DNA from: CAXXOK01 sp963675655
GTDB lineage: Bacteria; Bacillota; Clostridia; Christensenellales; Aristaeellaceae
Assembly (NCBI GenBank): GCA_963675655.1
Contig: OY776489.1
Location: forward strand, 1,550,001 to 1,614,000
Length of the DNA stretch: 64,000 nt
Reading direction: 5' to 3'
A program made the translations under genes and the position numbers. The notes beneath the pieces were generated by a model that was not told the DNA's origin, searched no databases, and worked only from the letters and a program-made list of their open reading frames with translations. How positions within the stretch are numbered: position 1 is the first letter of the stretch; each line of letters opens with the position of its first letter. Below are positions 1 through 9,824 of the stretch, one piece after another.

Positions 1-1416
1 TACATTTGCAATCTGTCATGTATAGGTTACGGGTTGACTTATCTGCGACACTGAAGAACAGTGGACCATCCTGTTTATACACACGTGTAAAAGCTGGGAC
101 TTCCACACCGCTTTCGGTTTCCATATGGTCTGCATCTACCCATGCACGTACGCCTGTTTCGTCCGTCATACGTTTGACAAACAGGATGCATACTAAAAGC
201 ATCCCCACGCCGATCGCTACCACCAGTTCAAACACCACCGTCAGTAAAAAGGTCGTTACAAGCACCAAAATATCACTCTTTGGAGCAGTTTACAAATCCG
301 TACAAAGGTATACCAATCACTCATGTGATAAGCTACGACAAATAGGATAGCTGCGATTACCGGCATGGGAATTAAAGCTGCATAAGGCATCAGAATCAGT
401 AGCACTAGTAGCAATACCATGGCGTGCGCCGTACCGGCAATCGGTGTGCGACCGCCGTTGCGTACATTGGCTGCGGTTCGGGCAATAGCACCTGTGGCGG
501 GGATACCGCCAAACAGGATGGAAACGATGTTGCCAAGCCCCTGTGCCACAAGCTCCATGTTGGAGTTGTTGTGGCTATTGATCATACCGTCCGCAACAAC
601 ACAGCTCAGTAGAGATTCGACGGCCGCCAGCAGCGCGATGGTTACCGCATCTGGAAATATGGCTGCAATTCGGCCGTAGCTGAGTGTTGGCAGGTGAAGA
701 GTTGGGAAACCGCCACTGATGGTGTACAAGTCTCCGATCGTATTCACCTGCATGTGAAAACCCTTGACCATTACGATTCCGATCACCACCGCAATCAACG
801 ATGCGGGGATACGCTTGCTCACCCGAGGCCAGAGGATCAACACTGCCAGTGCCACGACACCAACGATCACTGCCGAAGGGATCAAGATGTAGAGGTTCTG
901 TATCAGTACGTGTAGTTTATCAAACGTTTCCACCGCGGTGGCCCCGCTAGGGTACGTAATGCCCGCAAAATCTTTGATTTGTCCGACCAGAATGCTTGCC
1001 GCGATGCCTGCTGAAAAACCAATAGTGATCGTAAAGGGAATGAAGCGTATCAGCGATCCAAGCCGAAATACACCCATGAGTATCAGTATGATCCCTGCCA
1101 ACACTGTCGCGATCATCAAACCGTCCATACCGTTTTTGGTTACGATACCCGCGACAATCGTAGCAAAAGCAGCCGTGGGCCTAGCAATTTGCACACGACT
1201 CCCGCCCAGCAGCGAAATAATGAACCCTGCAAAAATGGCGGTATAAAGCCCTTGCTCTGGTTTCACGCCGGATGCCGGCGCCAGCGCGATGGAAAGCGGT
1301 AGCGCAATAATAGCAACGATTATACCAGCAGTAAGATCTTTGATAAACTGTTCTCGAGTATAGTGTTTCATGACGGGTATCAGCTTGGGCTGAAGTTGTT
1401 GTATGATCTCAAACAT
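1..1416 (-). pseudogene. SulP-family anion permease, frameshifted, runs off the window
   Basis: The protein has the multi-helix Sulfate_transp core of SulP anion transporters; the stretch with PLSIALAPASGV and the GLYTAIFAGFI region is typical. The frame stays open to about position 290 and then ends in an unrelated tail. In the next frame the expected sequence resumes (SDILVLVTTFLLTVVFELVVA) and stays open to base 1, heading for the STAS domain outside the window. One extra A in the A-run at 289-291 (TTT on the plus strand) would restore the frame, so this is either a genuine one-base deletion or a homopolymer sequencing error. ATG at 1416 is preferred over the TTG at 1455, although neither has a strong ribosome site. 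The substrate (sulfate, bicarbonate or other anion) cannot be told. Confidence 0.75.
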
Positions 1417-1455
1417 CCTTATTCGGTATTTGATAGCGCAAATATGATAAACCAA

Positions 1456-2044
1456 GCAATTTTGACGAAAGGACGCTATAATGTTTACATGTTAAGGCCG
1501 TTCTTGGCTATCACTACGTGATTTGAAAATGGCATTCAACAACATAGGCGATAAAACGCTTTGATTGTGGTAAGGTATAACCATACCAATACAGCAAAGA
1601 ATAACAACAGAAAATTAAAATGAATTTGTTCTGAACTAGCTTTCCGCTGATGATATCTCAAGAGATAGGAAAAGTAATGATATCATTTTGCTACTTATGC
1701 ATCTAGGTTGGTAAACAATGTTCCAATCCTCATATGATAGCCTGGTCATGATTAGCAAGCTTGAAACGATCTCCGTTAAGTGAAAAGGAATAGCGGGAAA
1801 AGTGGCGAAATGTTTAATAGTAGTTATCAATAGATAGCGCTTCATATGTCATTTATTTCATGAAAGTGTAACAACTCAACCGAGTTAACAGTAATCGATC
1901 AAGTTTACGCATGATGATGACAGAATTGTGTGGGGGAATTGCCCGCAATGATGATTTCAATGAATTTGGATTACATATAATCCATCTTGAATCGATGTTT
2001 TAGCTCCAGATACGCACTGATTACCATGACCGAAGGGAACTGCA
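1456..2044. other. intergenic, nothing recognised
   Basis: About 590 bases, rich in A and T, between the divergent SulP gene and the secreted CHAP protein. Short open frames are present, but none has a convincing ribosome site or a recognisable protein. It must hold promoters for both flanking genes, but no clear -35/-10 pair was picked out. Confidence 0.4.
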
Positions 2045-2980
2045 ATGAAAACCAATCGCCAAAAGCTGACGCTACTCATTTTTCTGCTTTTAAGCTTAGC
2101 ATTTGCTTCAAATGCAATGGCATCCCCAAAAGTGCATCTGACCGGACCGGCCAAAGAAAAAGCTCAATATGTAGGGATACCCTTTAAAATTGGGGTATCA
2201 GCCTCCGGATTTTCCACAGGATGGGTGGAAGTACAGGCACCGAGCGCAACACATGTGTTACCTATGGAACGCAAAAAACGTAATTACTTGGAATATACCC
2301 CCGATGAATGTGGCGAACATACAATCACAGCAATTGTTAACACTAAAGACAGCACCCGAATATGGGAATCTTCAATTACCATTACTGTATACCCTGTATC
2401 CGCCCAGAATCGTGCTTCGTGGATGGTTAGCACTGCGCTTTCTTGTGTGGGATCAACCAATGTGGAAATGTTCGTAGAGGGTTCAGGCATTTCAATAAAT
2501 GATGACTGGTGTGCTGTTTTTATCGGTTGGTGTTCCAAACAAGTGCATATTCCCTTTGGCGCAGGATTTCAAGCGATTTTTGCGGGTGTGGATTTAAGCA
2601 ACGGCGCACATGCAGATGCCATTAGTTGTGATGCTTGCCGTGCGACACATAAAGCTCGATTCAGCGCCACAGTACTTGATTCAGAGGATTCTGTACAACC
2701 GGGTGATTTAGTGTTTTTCATTTGGCCCTCCAAGGAAGAGAGCCAATTAAAAGCGCATATCGGATATAAGCAGAGCTGGCATGGCAACGCCAGCCATGTT
2801 GGGTTGATTGTCGAGGTATGGGAAGGTGGCTTCAGTTTTGTGCATGGCAATATCCGCCAACCGCATAACCTATTTGGTGTGGCATTGAATCTGAGCACCG
2901 ATGAAAAGGAAGGCGCAACATATGCGGATCATGTAGTTGCCTTTGCACGTCCAAACTATGGCTATCAACAGGAACCGTGA
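2045..2980 (+). CDS. secreted CHAP-like (NlpC/P60 superfamily) peptidase or amidase
   Basis: A 311-residue protein with a clear Sec signal peptide: a basic N-terminus, a leucine-rich core and an AMA-S cleavage site near residue 26. Residues 28-115 look like a beta-rich extracellular domain. Residues 120-305 match the CHAP/NlpC-P60 cysteine peptidase fold, with the putative nucleophile C156 in DDWCAVFIGWC and the catalytic H251 in ASHVGLIVEV. Such enzymes cut peptidoglycan stem peptides or cross-bridges outside the cell. The ATG follows GAAGGGAA at a suitable distance. The gene stands alone. It could serve wall remodelling or act on competitors; no immunity-like partner is visible. The family call is firm and the substrate unknown. 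Confidence 0.8.
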   Translation: MKTNRQKLTLLIFLLLSLAFASNAMASPKVHLTGPAKEKAQYVGIPFKIGVSASGFSTGWVEVQAPSATHVLPMERKKRNYLEYTPDECGEHTITAIVNTKDSTRIWESSITITVYPVSAQNRASWMVSTALSCVGSTNVEMFVEGSGISINDDWCAVFIGWCSKQVHIPFGAGFQAIFAGVDLSNGAHADAISCDACRATHKARFSATVLDSEDSVQPGDLVFFIWPSKEESQLKAHIGYKQSWHGNASHVGLIVEVWEGGFSFVHGNIRQPHNLFGVALNLSTDEKEGATYADHVVAFARPNYGYQQEP

Positions 2981-3338
2981 ACCTGTGAAATGGGACTGAT
3001 ATACAGTAATCAGACTGATGTGCAGGGGAGCGTAAGGGGGATTTGCGCTTAACCTTCTACAGAGTTAGGCATTCTACTCAATGAGTGATATCGGCCATGC
3101 AAAGGAGTATCAGGTGGATGGAATGGATATAATGTTGGTTGTGATTCTATAGATCAATTCTGGAAATAATCAGCGTTTGTACATTATGAATAAAGCAAAT
3201 GTGACCATTTCAGGATAAAAGTAGATAGCCGAGTGCTATAGAAGGGTACGATCCTTTGTAATTCAATATAATCCGAGCTGAGCAAGTATCTCTTGCGAGG
3301 TGTTTGATTGGCATTAAGGATTCAGGAGGGGTACAGCA
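2981..3338. other. intergenic, nothing recognised
   Basis: About 360 bases between the CHAP gene and the truncated GFA gene. I see no open frame with a ribosome site and no clear hairpin. The last 20 bases carry the GGAGG ribosome site of the GFA gene. Confidence 0.4.
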
Positions 3339-3626
3339 ATGAAATATCACGGTTCCTGCCTTTGCGGCCAAGTCGTCTTTAAGATTGTGGGTGATTTCGA
3401 GCAGTTCTACCTGTGCCATTGTGAACGATGCCGAAAGGATACAGGCTCTGCGCACGCTGCGAATCTCTTCTCCGCTTCTGCTCAGCTGAAATGGCTAGCT
3501 GGCAAAGAGAAAGTGCACGCCTTTAATTATCATTCGGAAGGCCATATCAAGAGCTTTTGCTCTGTTTGCGGGTTTGCGGTTCCGAATATCCAGCAAAATG
3601 GAGCACTGCTGGTTGTTCCTGCCTGA
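3339..3626 (+). pseudogene. GFA-family zinc protein, 3' truncated
   Basis: Ninety-five residues closely resembling the first two thirds of the intact GFA-family protein at 50084-50488 in this window, including the shared HCERCRKDTGSAHAANLFS segment. The family (glutathione-dependent formaldehyde-activating enzyme/CENP-V fold) binds zinc through CxC and CxxC cysteines; the first pair is in SCLCG and later ones are in CHCERC and CSVCG. The paralogue continues for about 40 residues after LLVVPAG, whereas here a stop follows LLVVPA directly, at the junction with IS-like DNA and the truncated hsdR. AGGAGG upstream of the ATG is intact, so a short product may still be made, but it is probably non-functional. 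Confidence 0.75.
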
Positions 3627-6560
3627 TCCTGCCCCCGAGCGTTGTACCAAATTGAGAGATAGTCAATTTGGTATAATGACGCAAAGGAGTGGGATCAATA
3701 TACCGTTCCTCTTCGGCACGGAGGTCTTCTATCAACTTGAGAAGTTTTTCATAGAAGTCATCATTTTGAGAACCGCCAGAGTTGTATTCATCAATGATGT
3801 TGCGAAAGCGCTCCGCAAAACTTGTCCTTGTCACATTACGTTGGAGCATTTTCTGTGGCTTATCCTCAATAAACTTTCGAAGATTAGCAATCTCCAGGTT
3901 CTTATTTTTCAACTTTTTGAACTGTGCCCGTAGTTCATTCATGTCCAGCTTGGAAAGGTCGAGTTCCTTCCCTTTTTCGCTGATTGTATATTTCCGTGCA
4001 TCTGCCGAGGTAATCACGCTTTGGTCTAAAAGGCTATTAATTTTTGCCTGTGCGGATTCAATTTTTTCAGGTCGTATTTTCCCGTCAACAATACCTTGCA
4101 AATATAGAATAGCATCTTTATAGATGGGATCAAATCCCATTTTGAATATGTCAGGACGCAGAGCCTCATATAATCCATCCACTGTGTTAGCAAGGACACG
4201 GTATTCGTTTTTCATATCATCGTTACTTAGAATAATATTTGCGAAGTCCTCAAAAAATGTCAGATTCTGAAAAACATCATCTTCTCTTACAACCAGGCTT
4301 AAATCAATACCCTGTTTCAAGCAAAAACCACGGGTCAAATTTATAGACTCATTCAATTGTTCCAGAAGTTTATCAATATCCTTAACAGGCATGAGCCCCT
4401 CATCATCAGAGGCGTAATCAGCCAACGCTCGTTTCAAGTATTTAAACACATCCAGATAATCAACAATCAGGCCACACTCTTTACCCGGGAATACCCGATT
4501 AGCACGGGCAATAGTCTGCATCAAGGTGTGGCCTTTCATCGGCTTGTCCAGATAGAGTGTGGACACAGATGGTGCGTCAAAACCTGTCAACCACATAGCG
4601 CAGACAAATACAAGCTGGAGAGGATGGTTTGGGTCTTTGAAATTGTCTTCGATATCGAAGCCGTTTTCATCAATTTGATTTATACGCGCGCGGTGCGGTT
4701 TGATGTTCAAACCTTCGGTGGCAAATTTAACGTTCTCATCCGCATCCTCACTGATGACTACCGCCATTTGAACCTTGCGCATATAATCCACGATGGCCTT
4801 TAACTGCAGTTTTTCTTTTTCCTTCGTTGACTTGCTGATCTGCGAATTCAGCTTTTTTATTTCTTCTTTCCAATAGAAGCTAACCTTATCATACATCCTA
4901 ACCGCAGTGAATTTATCTACGGAAATGACCATGCCCTTTCCTCGGAAGCCGCGACGCGGGAAATGATACACGATATGCTGAGCAATAGCGTCCAGCCGGT
5001 CATCTCGTTTAATGACCTCAAGCTCTTTGGCATAATGATTTTTCAGTCGTTCCTGTTCGGCTTCAGTCAAATTTTCATCTTCCAAAATATCGGCAAAATC
5101 CGAATCGAGGAAATCATTTTGCAGCTCCACCTCCGGCACACGTTTGACATAGTAAAGCGGTACAGTAGCGTTATCCTTAACGGAATCGGCAAAGTTATAT
5201 TCACTAACGTAATCGCCAAACCAAGAGTTGGTCAGCCGTTTGTTGCCTAAAAGGGGTGTACCGGTAAATGCGATATATTGCGCGGTTGGTAAACCCGTGC
5301 GCATATTTTCAGCCAGATCTTTATACTGCGTCCTGTGCGCCTCATTACCATTACAATGATGTCGCGGCGTTCGGAAAGTACCGGGTATTTCTTTCCCTTA
5401 TCATAACGGAATTTGTGAATCAGCGTGAAAAGGATTGATGCATTGGTTTGCAATGCATCACGCAACGCAGTGCTATTAGCAGGTTGCACCTTATCCTTAT
5501 CGGTCATAAACTCCGCGCGGAGAAAGTTTTTGTAAATCTGTGTGTCCAGGTCATCCCGGTCAGTTACAATAAGGAAGGTAAAGTTGCCAAGGCATTTATA
5601 TTTGATCTTTCGCACCAGCATGACCATAGAGTAACTTTTTCCGCTACCTTGAGTGTGCCAAAAAACGCCAAGTTTACCTTGAAGTTTTTCTCGATTCAGA
5701 AATGCCTGGTAGGCGTTATTAACGCCAAAGAACTGATGGTTTTTAGCGATGATTTTTGTCTGACGACGATTATACAGAATAAAGTTTTCTATATAATCCA
5801 GAAGAAATTCGGGCTTGCAAAGACCGGCAATAAAATATTCCAGGCTAACGCAGTTTTCGCTGATAGCTTTTCTATCCGGATTTTCCTTTTCACCATTGAT
5901 CTTGAGCCATTCAAAGAAATGCTCATATCCAGCAGCAAAGCTTCCCAGCCGCGTTTCCGTACCATTGGAGAGAACACAAAACTGGTTATAGTCGTATAGA
6001 TACGGGATATCCTTCAAATAGTTCTGTAGATTAATGTCATAAGCGTTCTTCACGGGAATATTTGAGTTCTTCAGCTCGATAAAAACCATGGGCAAGCCGT
6101 TGATAAACAGCAACAAATCAGGTCTGCGCCAGTGGGTCTCGCTACGGATCCACATCTGGGAAGCTACAATAAAGCTATTCTTGGACAAATCATAAAAATC
6201 CACAAGCCGTAGGATATTAGAGGCTTTTTGCCCATTTTTATTATATTCAACTGTGACGCCATTGCGTATTTTTTGATAGTTGCCGAAGTTTGTAAGCATC
6301 AGATCGCCGGAAGAAGGTGTATAGATAAGCTTGTCTGCTACACAACGAACCGTTTCCATCGGAATGTCCGGGTTAATACGACAGAGGCTTTCCAACAACA
6401 CTTGAGGAAGCACGACTTGCTTTTTATCGCTGCGTCCGGTATTGTCCAGAAGCGTTTCCGGCGCATCGGTCATGCAGGATAGCGCAGTATAGCCACGCTG
6501 TTCACACAGCGCCTTGATCGCCGCTTGCTCAATCATATCTTCAGTTGTGATTTTAGGCAT
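3547..6560 (-). pseudogene. hsdR: type I restriction endonuclease HsdR, frameshifted and 3' truncated
   Basis: Motor/nuclease subunit of a type I restriction system. The first piece (6560 to about 5346) carries the HsdR_N nuclease residues D148 and E162xK164 and the Walker A motif TQGSGKS near residues 303-309. One base is missing near 5345, inside the DEAH helicase-box codons: the sequence reads IIVMV and then shifts, while DEAHRTQYKDLAENMRTG follows in the other frame and continues to about 3700. The 3' end is also lost: after EEERYI the frame enters IS-like DNA and antisense GFA sequence, ending at 3547. No hsdM or hsdS lies in the window. The gene is dead for restriction unless the frameshift is a sequencing error. 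Confidence 0.85.
3645..3677 (+). repeat. 11-bp inverted repeat with TATAAT, probable IS end remnant
   Basis: TACCAAATTGA (3645-3655) and its exact reverse complement (3663-3673) flank a 7-base loop and run into TATAAT at 3672-3677. Beyond it comes GCAAAGGAGTGGGATCAA, which resembles the leader of the intact IS256-family transposase at 6946 (CAAAGGAGGAGAGATCCAATG). I infer that this is the promoter end of a lost IS copy, now sitting exactly where the GFA and hsdR genes are both cut off. Confidence 0.45.
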
Positions 6561-6578
6561 GGTATCGCCTCCCTTACT

Positions 6579-6683
6579 TTAAAATGGCAAATCGTCATCA
6601 TCAATAGTTGGTTCAACATAATTTTGATTGAATATATTTGATGCTGTGGCATATCTGTATTTACCACAAAGAAAAAATGGGTA
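6579..6683 (-). pseudogene. C-terminal remnant ending in DDDDLPF
   Basis: Directly upstream of hsdR, in the same direction, an open stretch of 34 codons ends ...VEPTIDDDDLPF and a stop, about 18 bases before the hsdR ATG. The acidic LPF tip resembles the C-terminal tail of single-stranded DNA-binding proteins, but other proteins have such tails. A stop codon lies directly upstream in frame, so this is the leftover tail of a gene lost from the restriction locus. Identity unknown. Confidence 0.4.
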
Positions 6684-6856
6684 TTACCGCAACATGAGAA
6701 TGCTCAAGACAGATATTGAGGATGCTATAAATTACGAAATTCTAGTTGCGCGTGGTATACTTCAGAAGTAGCTGTACAATATTAGAACGATATATTTACT
6801 AAGCAGTTATTTGTTAATGAAGTGTATTCATAAATTACACGGATGGAATACAATGA

Positions 6857-8165
6857 AGTTCGCAATTTCATAAATTAATGGCAAAGCCATTGGTACTCCG
6901 CTAGAATGAATGATGTTGAGGCATTCACAAAGGAGGAGAGATCCAATGGCCAAGAAAAACGATACCACAAATCTCACGGAATTGCTACTGCGGTGTATGG
7001 GAGAGGCTGACCCGATGCTCAGCATGCTGGAATGGCTTTGCGCTCAACTGATGGAAGCGGAAGTTGCAAGCAAATTGGGTGCAGAGAAAAACGAGCACTG
7101 CGACGATCGAATCAGCAGCAGGAGCGGGTATCGTCCACGCCGCTACGATACCCGGATGGGCACCATGTACCTGCTGATCCCCAAGATAAGAAACGGCGGC
7201 TATATCCCCTTCTTCGTCACCGAGCGCAAGCGCAGTGAAGCAGCTCTGATTCAAGTAGTACAGGAGGCTTTCGTGCAAGGGGTATCCACGCGCAAGATGG
7301 ATAAACTAGCCAAGAGTCTGGGCATCGAAAACCTGTCCCGCAGTCAGGTAAGCGAGATGACCAAAGGGCTTAACGAGCAGGTACAGTCGTTCAGGGAACG
7401 CTCCCTGAGGGATGAAGTATATCCCGTGCTCTGGGTCGACGCGCTGTATGAAAAAGTGCGCTATGCTGGCCGTGTCATCAGCATGGCCGTCCAAATCGTT
7501 TGCGGTGTGAATGCGCAGGGACGACGCGAAGTGCTGGCGATCGAGCCCATGCTGGAAGAACCCAAGGACACCTATCAGCAACTGTTTGAGGGCTTGAAGG
7601 AGCGAGGATTGCAGACGCCTTCATTAGTCGTCTCGGACGCGCATAAGGGGTTGATTGCAGCGATTCGGACGAGCTTTACCGGCGCATCGTGGCAGCGGTG
7701 CAAGGTACATTTCATGCGAAATATTCTGGCTCATATCCCGCACCGTGATAAAGCGGAATTCGCCGGGCAGCTCAAGGAGATTTGGCTTGCCCCCTCCGCG
7801 GAGGGGGCAAGGGAGCGCGCTGCGGCGCTCGGTGAGAAGTATGCAGATAAATATCCCAAGGCCACCCAAACGCTTGAAGAAGGGCTGGAGGATTCCCTTT
7901 CCTTCTACGCATTTTCAAAGCTGGATGCCCGTAAGATCGCCTCAACCAACATGTTGGAGCGGCTCAACGAGGAGATACGGCGGCGAACAAGGGTTGTCGG
8001 CATCTTCCCGAATCCAGACTCGTACCTACGCCTGGTCACCACATTCCTCATGGAATATGCAGAAGACTGGTCGGTTTCAAGAGCGTATCTCAGCGAAGAA
8101 TCTGTTCGTACCCTGTTGCCCCAAGCAGCCTAATTCATGGGTGGAGTACCTCGAAATTGCGAACT
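6857..8165 (+). mobile_element. IS256-family insertion sequence
   Basis: The element is bounded by AGTTCGCAATTTC at 6857-6869 and its reverse complement at 8153-8165. A second inner repeat, GGTACTCC (6892-6899) and GGAGTACC (8143-8150), sits 2 bases inside the right end but 22 bases inside the left end; the extra left-end DNA contains a small palindrome (AATGGC-aaa-GCCATT). The transposase is intact. No matching 8-9 bp target duplication flanks the ends as I define them, so the outer limits may be off by a few bases or the flanks may have recombined. Confidence 0.8.
6946..8133 (+). CDS. IS256-family (Mutator-type) transposase
   Basis: A 395-residue full-length DDE transposase of the IS256/Mutator family. 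Candidate catalytic residues are D165 (in LWVDALYEKVR), D231 (in VVSDAHKGL) and E338 (in NMLERLNEEIRRR); the last lies in the conserved helical C-terminus of this family. A zinc/DNA-binding N-terminal region precedes them. ATG at 6946 is chosen because AAAGGAGGAGAGATCC lies just upstream; a longer reading from 6910 lacks a ribosome site. No frameshift or internal stop was found, so the element may still be active, unlike most genes around it. Confidence 0.9.
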   Translation: MAKKNDTTNLTELLLRCMGEADPMLSMLEWLCAQLMEAEVASKLGAEKNEHCDDRISSRSGYRPRRYDTRMGTMYLLIPKIRNGGYIPFFVTERKRSEAALIQVVQEAFVQGVSTRKMDKLAKSLGIENLSRSQVSEMTKGLNEQVQSFRERSLRDEVYPVLWVDALYEKVRYAGRVISMAVQIVCGVNAQGRREVLAIEPMLEEPKDTYQQLFEGLKERGLQTPSLVVSDAHKGLIAAIRTSFTGASWQRCKVHFMRNILAHIPHRDKAEFAGQLKEIWLAPSAEGARERAAALGEKYADKYPKATQTLEEGLEDSLSFYAFSKLDARKIASTNMLERLNEEIRRRTRVVGIFPNPDSYLRLVTTFLMEYAEDWSVSRAYLSEESVRTLLPQAA

Positions 8166-8951
8166 CGCCTTGACAGTATCATTACACGCATCACGCACCC
8201 TTTTAAAGGTTCTAGAATTTATGCGCTTCATTGTATTACTTGATAGGTCATTAGACAAGTAAAACCCTTGTATCATAATCGATACAAGGGTTTTACTATT
8301 TGTGAACAAGCTTCTATATTGTTTGGGTTGTAAAGAAGGGCATCTCGTTGATTTCAAGCCGAGTTAGAAATACTTAACAGCATGAAATAGTATAAGCATT
8401 TATAAATTCTATATGGTAGCTATTGAAACAGCTAGACTGTACAAAGCTCTATTCACGGGGACGATAATCTTCTAAATCGCATGCGGCTACTCCATCTCTA
8501 AGGATGGTGGTAAAGAGACGTATGCTTCAATGTCGTGTAAAACGCCGTTAAACGCGCTGGAAGGTGCCTTGGTGTAATTCACACGGACATATACAAGCGG
8601 TCAATGCATCGCGCGCTAGACGCTTTCCTAAGGCCATTCTCGAAGGGGCAGTCGATGATTTAACGATCCCGAGTGCAACCAGGAACGGCAACGGCATATC
8701 TATAAAACCACTCACAATCGAAAAAAAGAGTTGAATGTATAATGGAACGGGGCATTGCTAGATTTAGTAAAGTATAAATGACGGTATGCTGGCGTGCACT
8801 GTCACTAGATGTTGCTTTCGTATGTATGTAGCACCGACCATATAAACTGGTGAAATCGTCATCTCGTTCATCTATAGCGAATTTAAAAGCCGGTATTCAA
8901 AGGCTATGATAAATTCAAAGAGTATATATTAAATCTCTGAACAATTGGTTT
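8166..8951. other. long intergenic stretch, mostly unassigned
   Basis: Nearly 790 bases between the IS element and the GDPD gene. Apart from the perfect hairpin at 8259-8296 I see no intact gene. Part of 8470-8700 looks as if it once coded for protein but is interrupted by stops, and I do not recognise it. As the 3' flank of the long glycoside operon, it may hold that operon's terminator. Confidence 0.4.
8259..8296. terminator. perfect 16-bp hairpin, terminator-like
   Basis: GTAAAACCCTTGTATC (8259-8274) is followed after 6 bases by its exact reverse complement (8281-8296). The arms end in AAAA/TTTT, as in bidirectional Rho-independent terminators. It lies just downstream of the IS and far downstream of the minus-strand operon. 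Confidence 0.6.
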
Positions 8952-9812
8952 TCAAGCGAAATGAGCATCCCGGTATTGCTTTAGCTGTACCGGCCAATCT
9001 GTATGCAAAACGTTTACACCCCTTGCAAGCAACGTTCCCCAAGCAGCATCAGGATCCCCCTGCATGGCTTTATCATCATCAAAACCGCCGCAAAGCATGT
9101 GTTGTGGCAGGCTGCTCAACACCAATGTATTCACCCATATAAACAGTCCTTGTTTGCGCAGAGACTTTAAATACGATGCGGAAAGCAGTTCGTCATTCGG
9201 ATGCTGCACGATGATTTCAATACCCACGGTATTGATCTCAGACCGCGCAAGCACGCGCGCAATATCTTCCGCCGATTGCGCTATCGGCATATACATGAAT
9301 GGCTCGGCCGCTTTACTAAAGAAATCCAGATACTTATCCTCCACAGGTGTTTTGATAATCGCCTGTTCAATCACCTGCGGGAACTGACGCACTAATTGAA
9401 CTGTTTGCTGCAGGTAATCCCAGGAGCGGTCGATATTGAACAGCTGTGCTTGTCCGGAATAATGCCGCAAAACCTGCTCAAGCCGCTGCACGTGAATGCC
9501 GCTGGGTAAATCAATGCTGTTGCGATATTCAAGCGCATCAATCGAAGCAGAATCCATTGTGCAGATATTGTTTTGCACTCCCAGCAAACGGCGCTCTCCT
9601 CCATCGTGAAACGCATAGAGGACACCATCCGTGCTCATAGATACATCACACTCAAATAGATCCGCACCCAATGAAACAGCAATGTCGAACGCTGCAATCG
9701 TATTTTCGATGATATTGCCGCCCCGCGTACCGCGGTGCACGGCGATTAATGCCTTTTTTTCGTTCAACTTTTGCAGGAGCAGCCGATTGTTTTTCCGATA
9801 TAATTCTTGCAT
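8952..9812 (-). CDS. glycerophosphodiester phosphodiesterase family protein
   Basis: A 286-residue cytoplasmic protein of the GDPD TIM-barrel family, which hydrolyses glycerophosphodiesters to glycerol 3-phosphate and an alcohol. The family signatures are present in order: H26-R27 in AVHRGTRGG, E36-N37 in IENTIAAF, E54 and D56 in FECDVSMSTDG, and H69-D70 in AFHDGG. No signal peptide or membrane segment is seen. It is the last gene of the glycoside operon, 12 bases after the GH92 gene, which hints that the imported substrate or its breakdown product may carry a glycerol-phosphate link. It could equally recycle membrane or teichoic-acid fragments. Confidence 0.85.
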   Translation of the reverse strand: MQELYRKNNRLLLQKLNEKKALIAVHRGTRGGNIIENTIAAFDIAVSLGADLFECDVSMSTDGVLYAFHDGGERRLLGVQNNICTMDSASIDALEYRNSIDLPSGIHVQRLEQVLRHYSGQAQLFNIDRSWDYLQQTVQLVRQFPQVIEQAIIKTPVEDKYLDFFSKAAEPFMYMPIAQSAEDIARVLARSEINTVGIEIIVQHPNDELLSASYLKSLRKQGLFIWVNTLVLSSLPQHMLCGGFDDDKAMQGDPDAAWGTLLARGVNVLHTDWPVQLKQYRDAHFA

Positions 9813-9824
9813 TATTTTTCCTTG

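Noticed and set aside
1636..1845. 69-codon minus-strand frame
   Set aside because: No ribosome site, no family features, A/T-rich intergenic context.
6840..8180. Target-site duplication around the IS256 element
   Set aside because: The bases outside the two ends (TACAATGA and CGCCTTGA) do not match.
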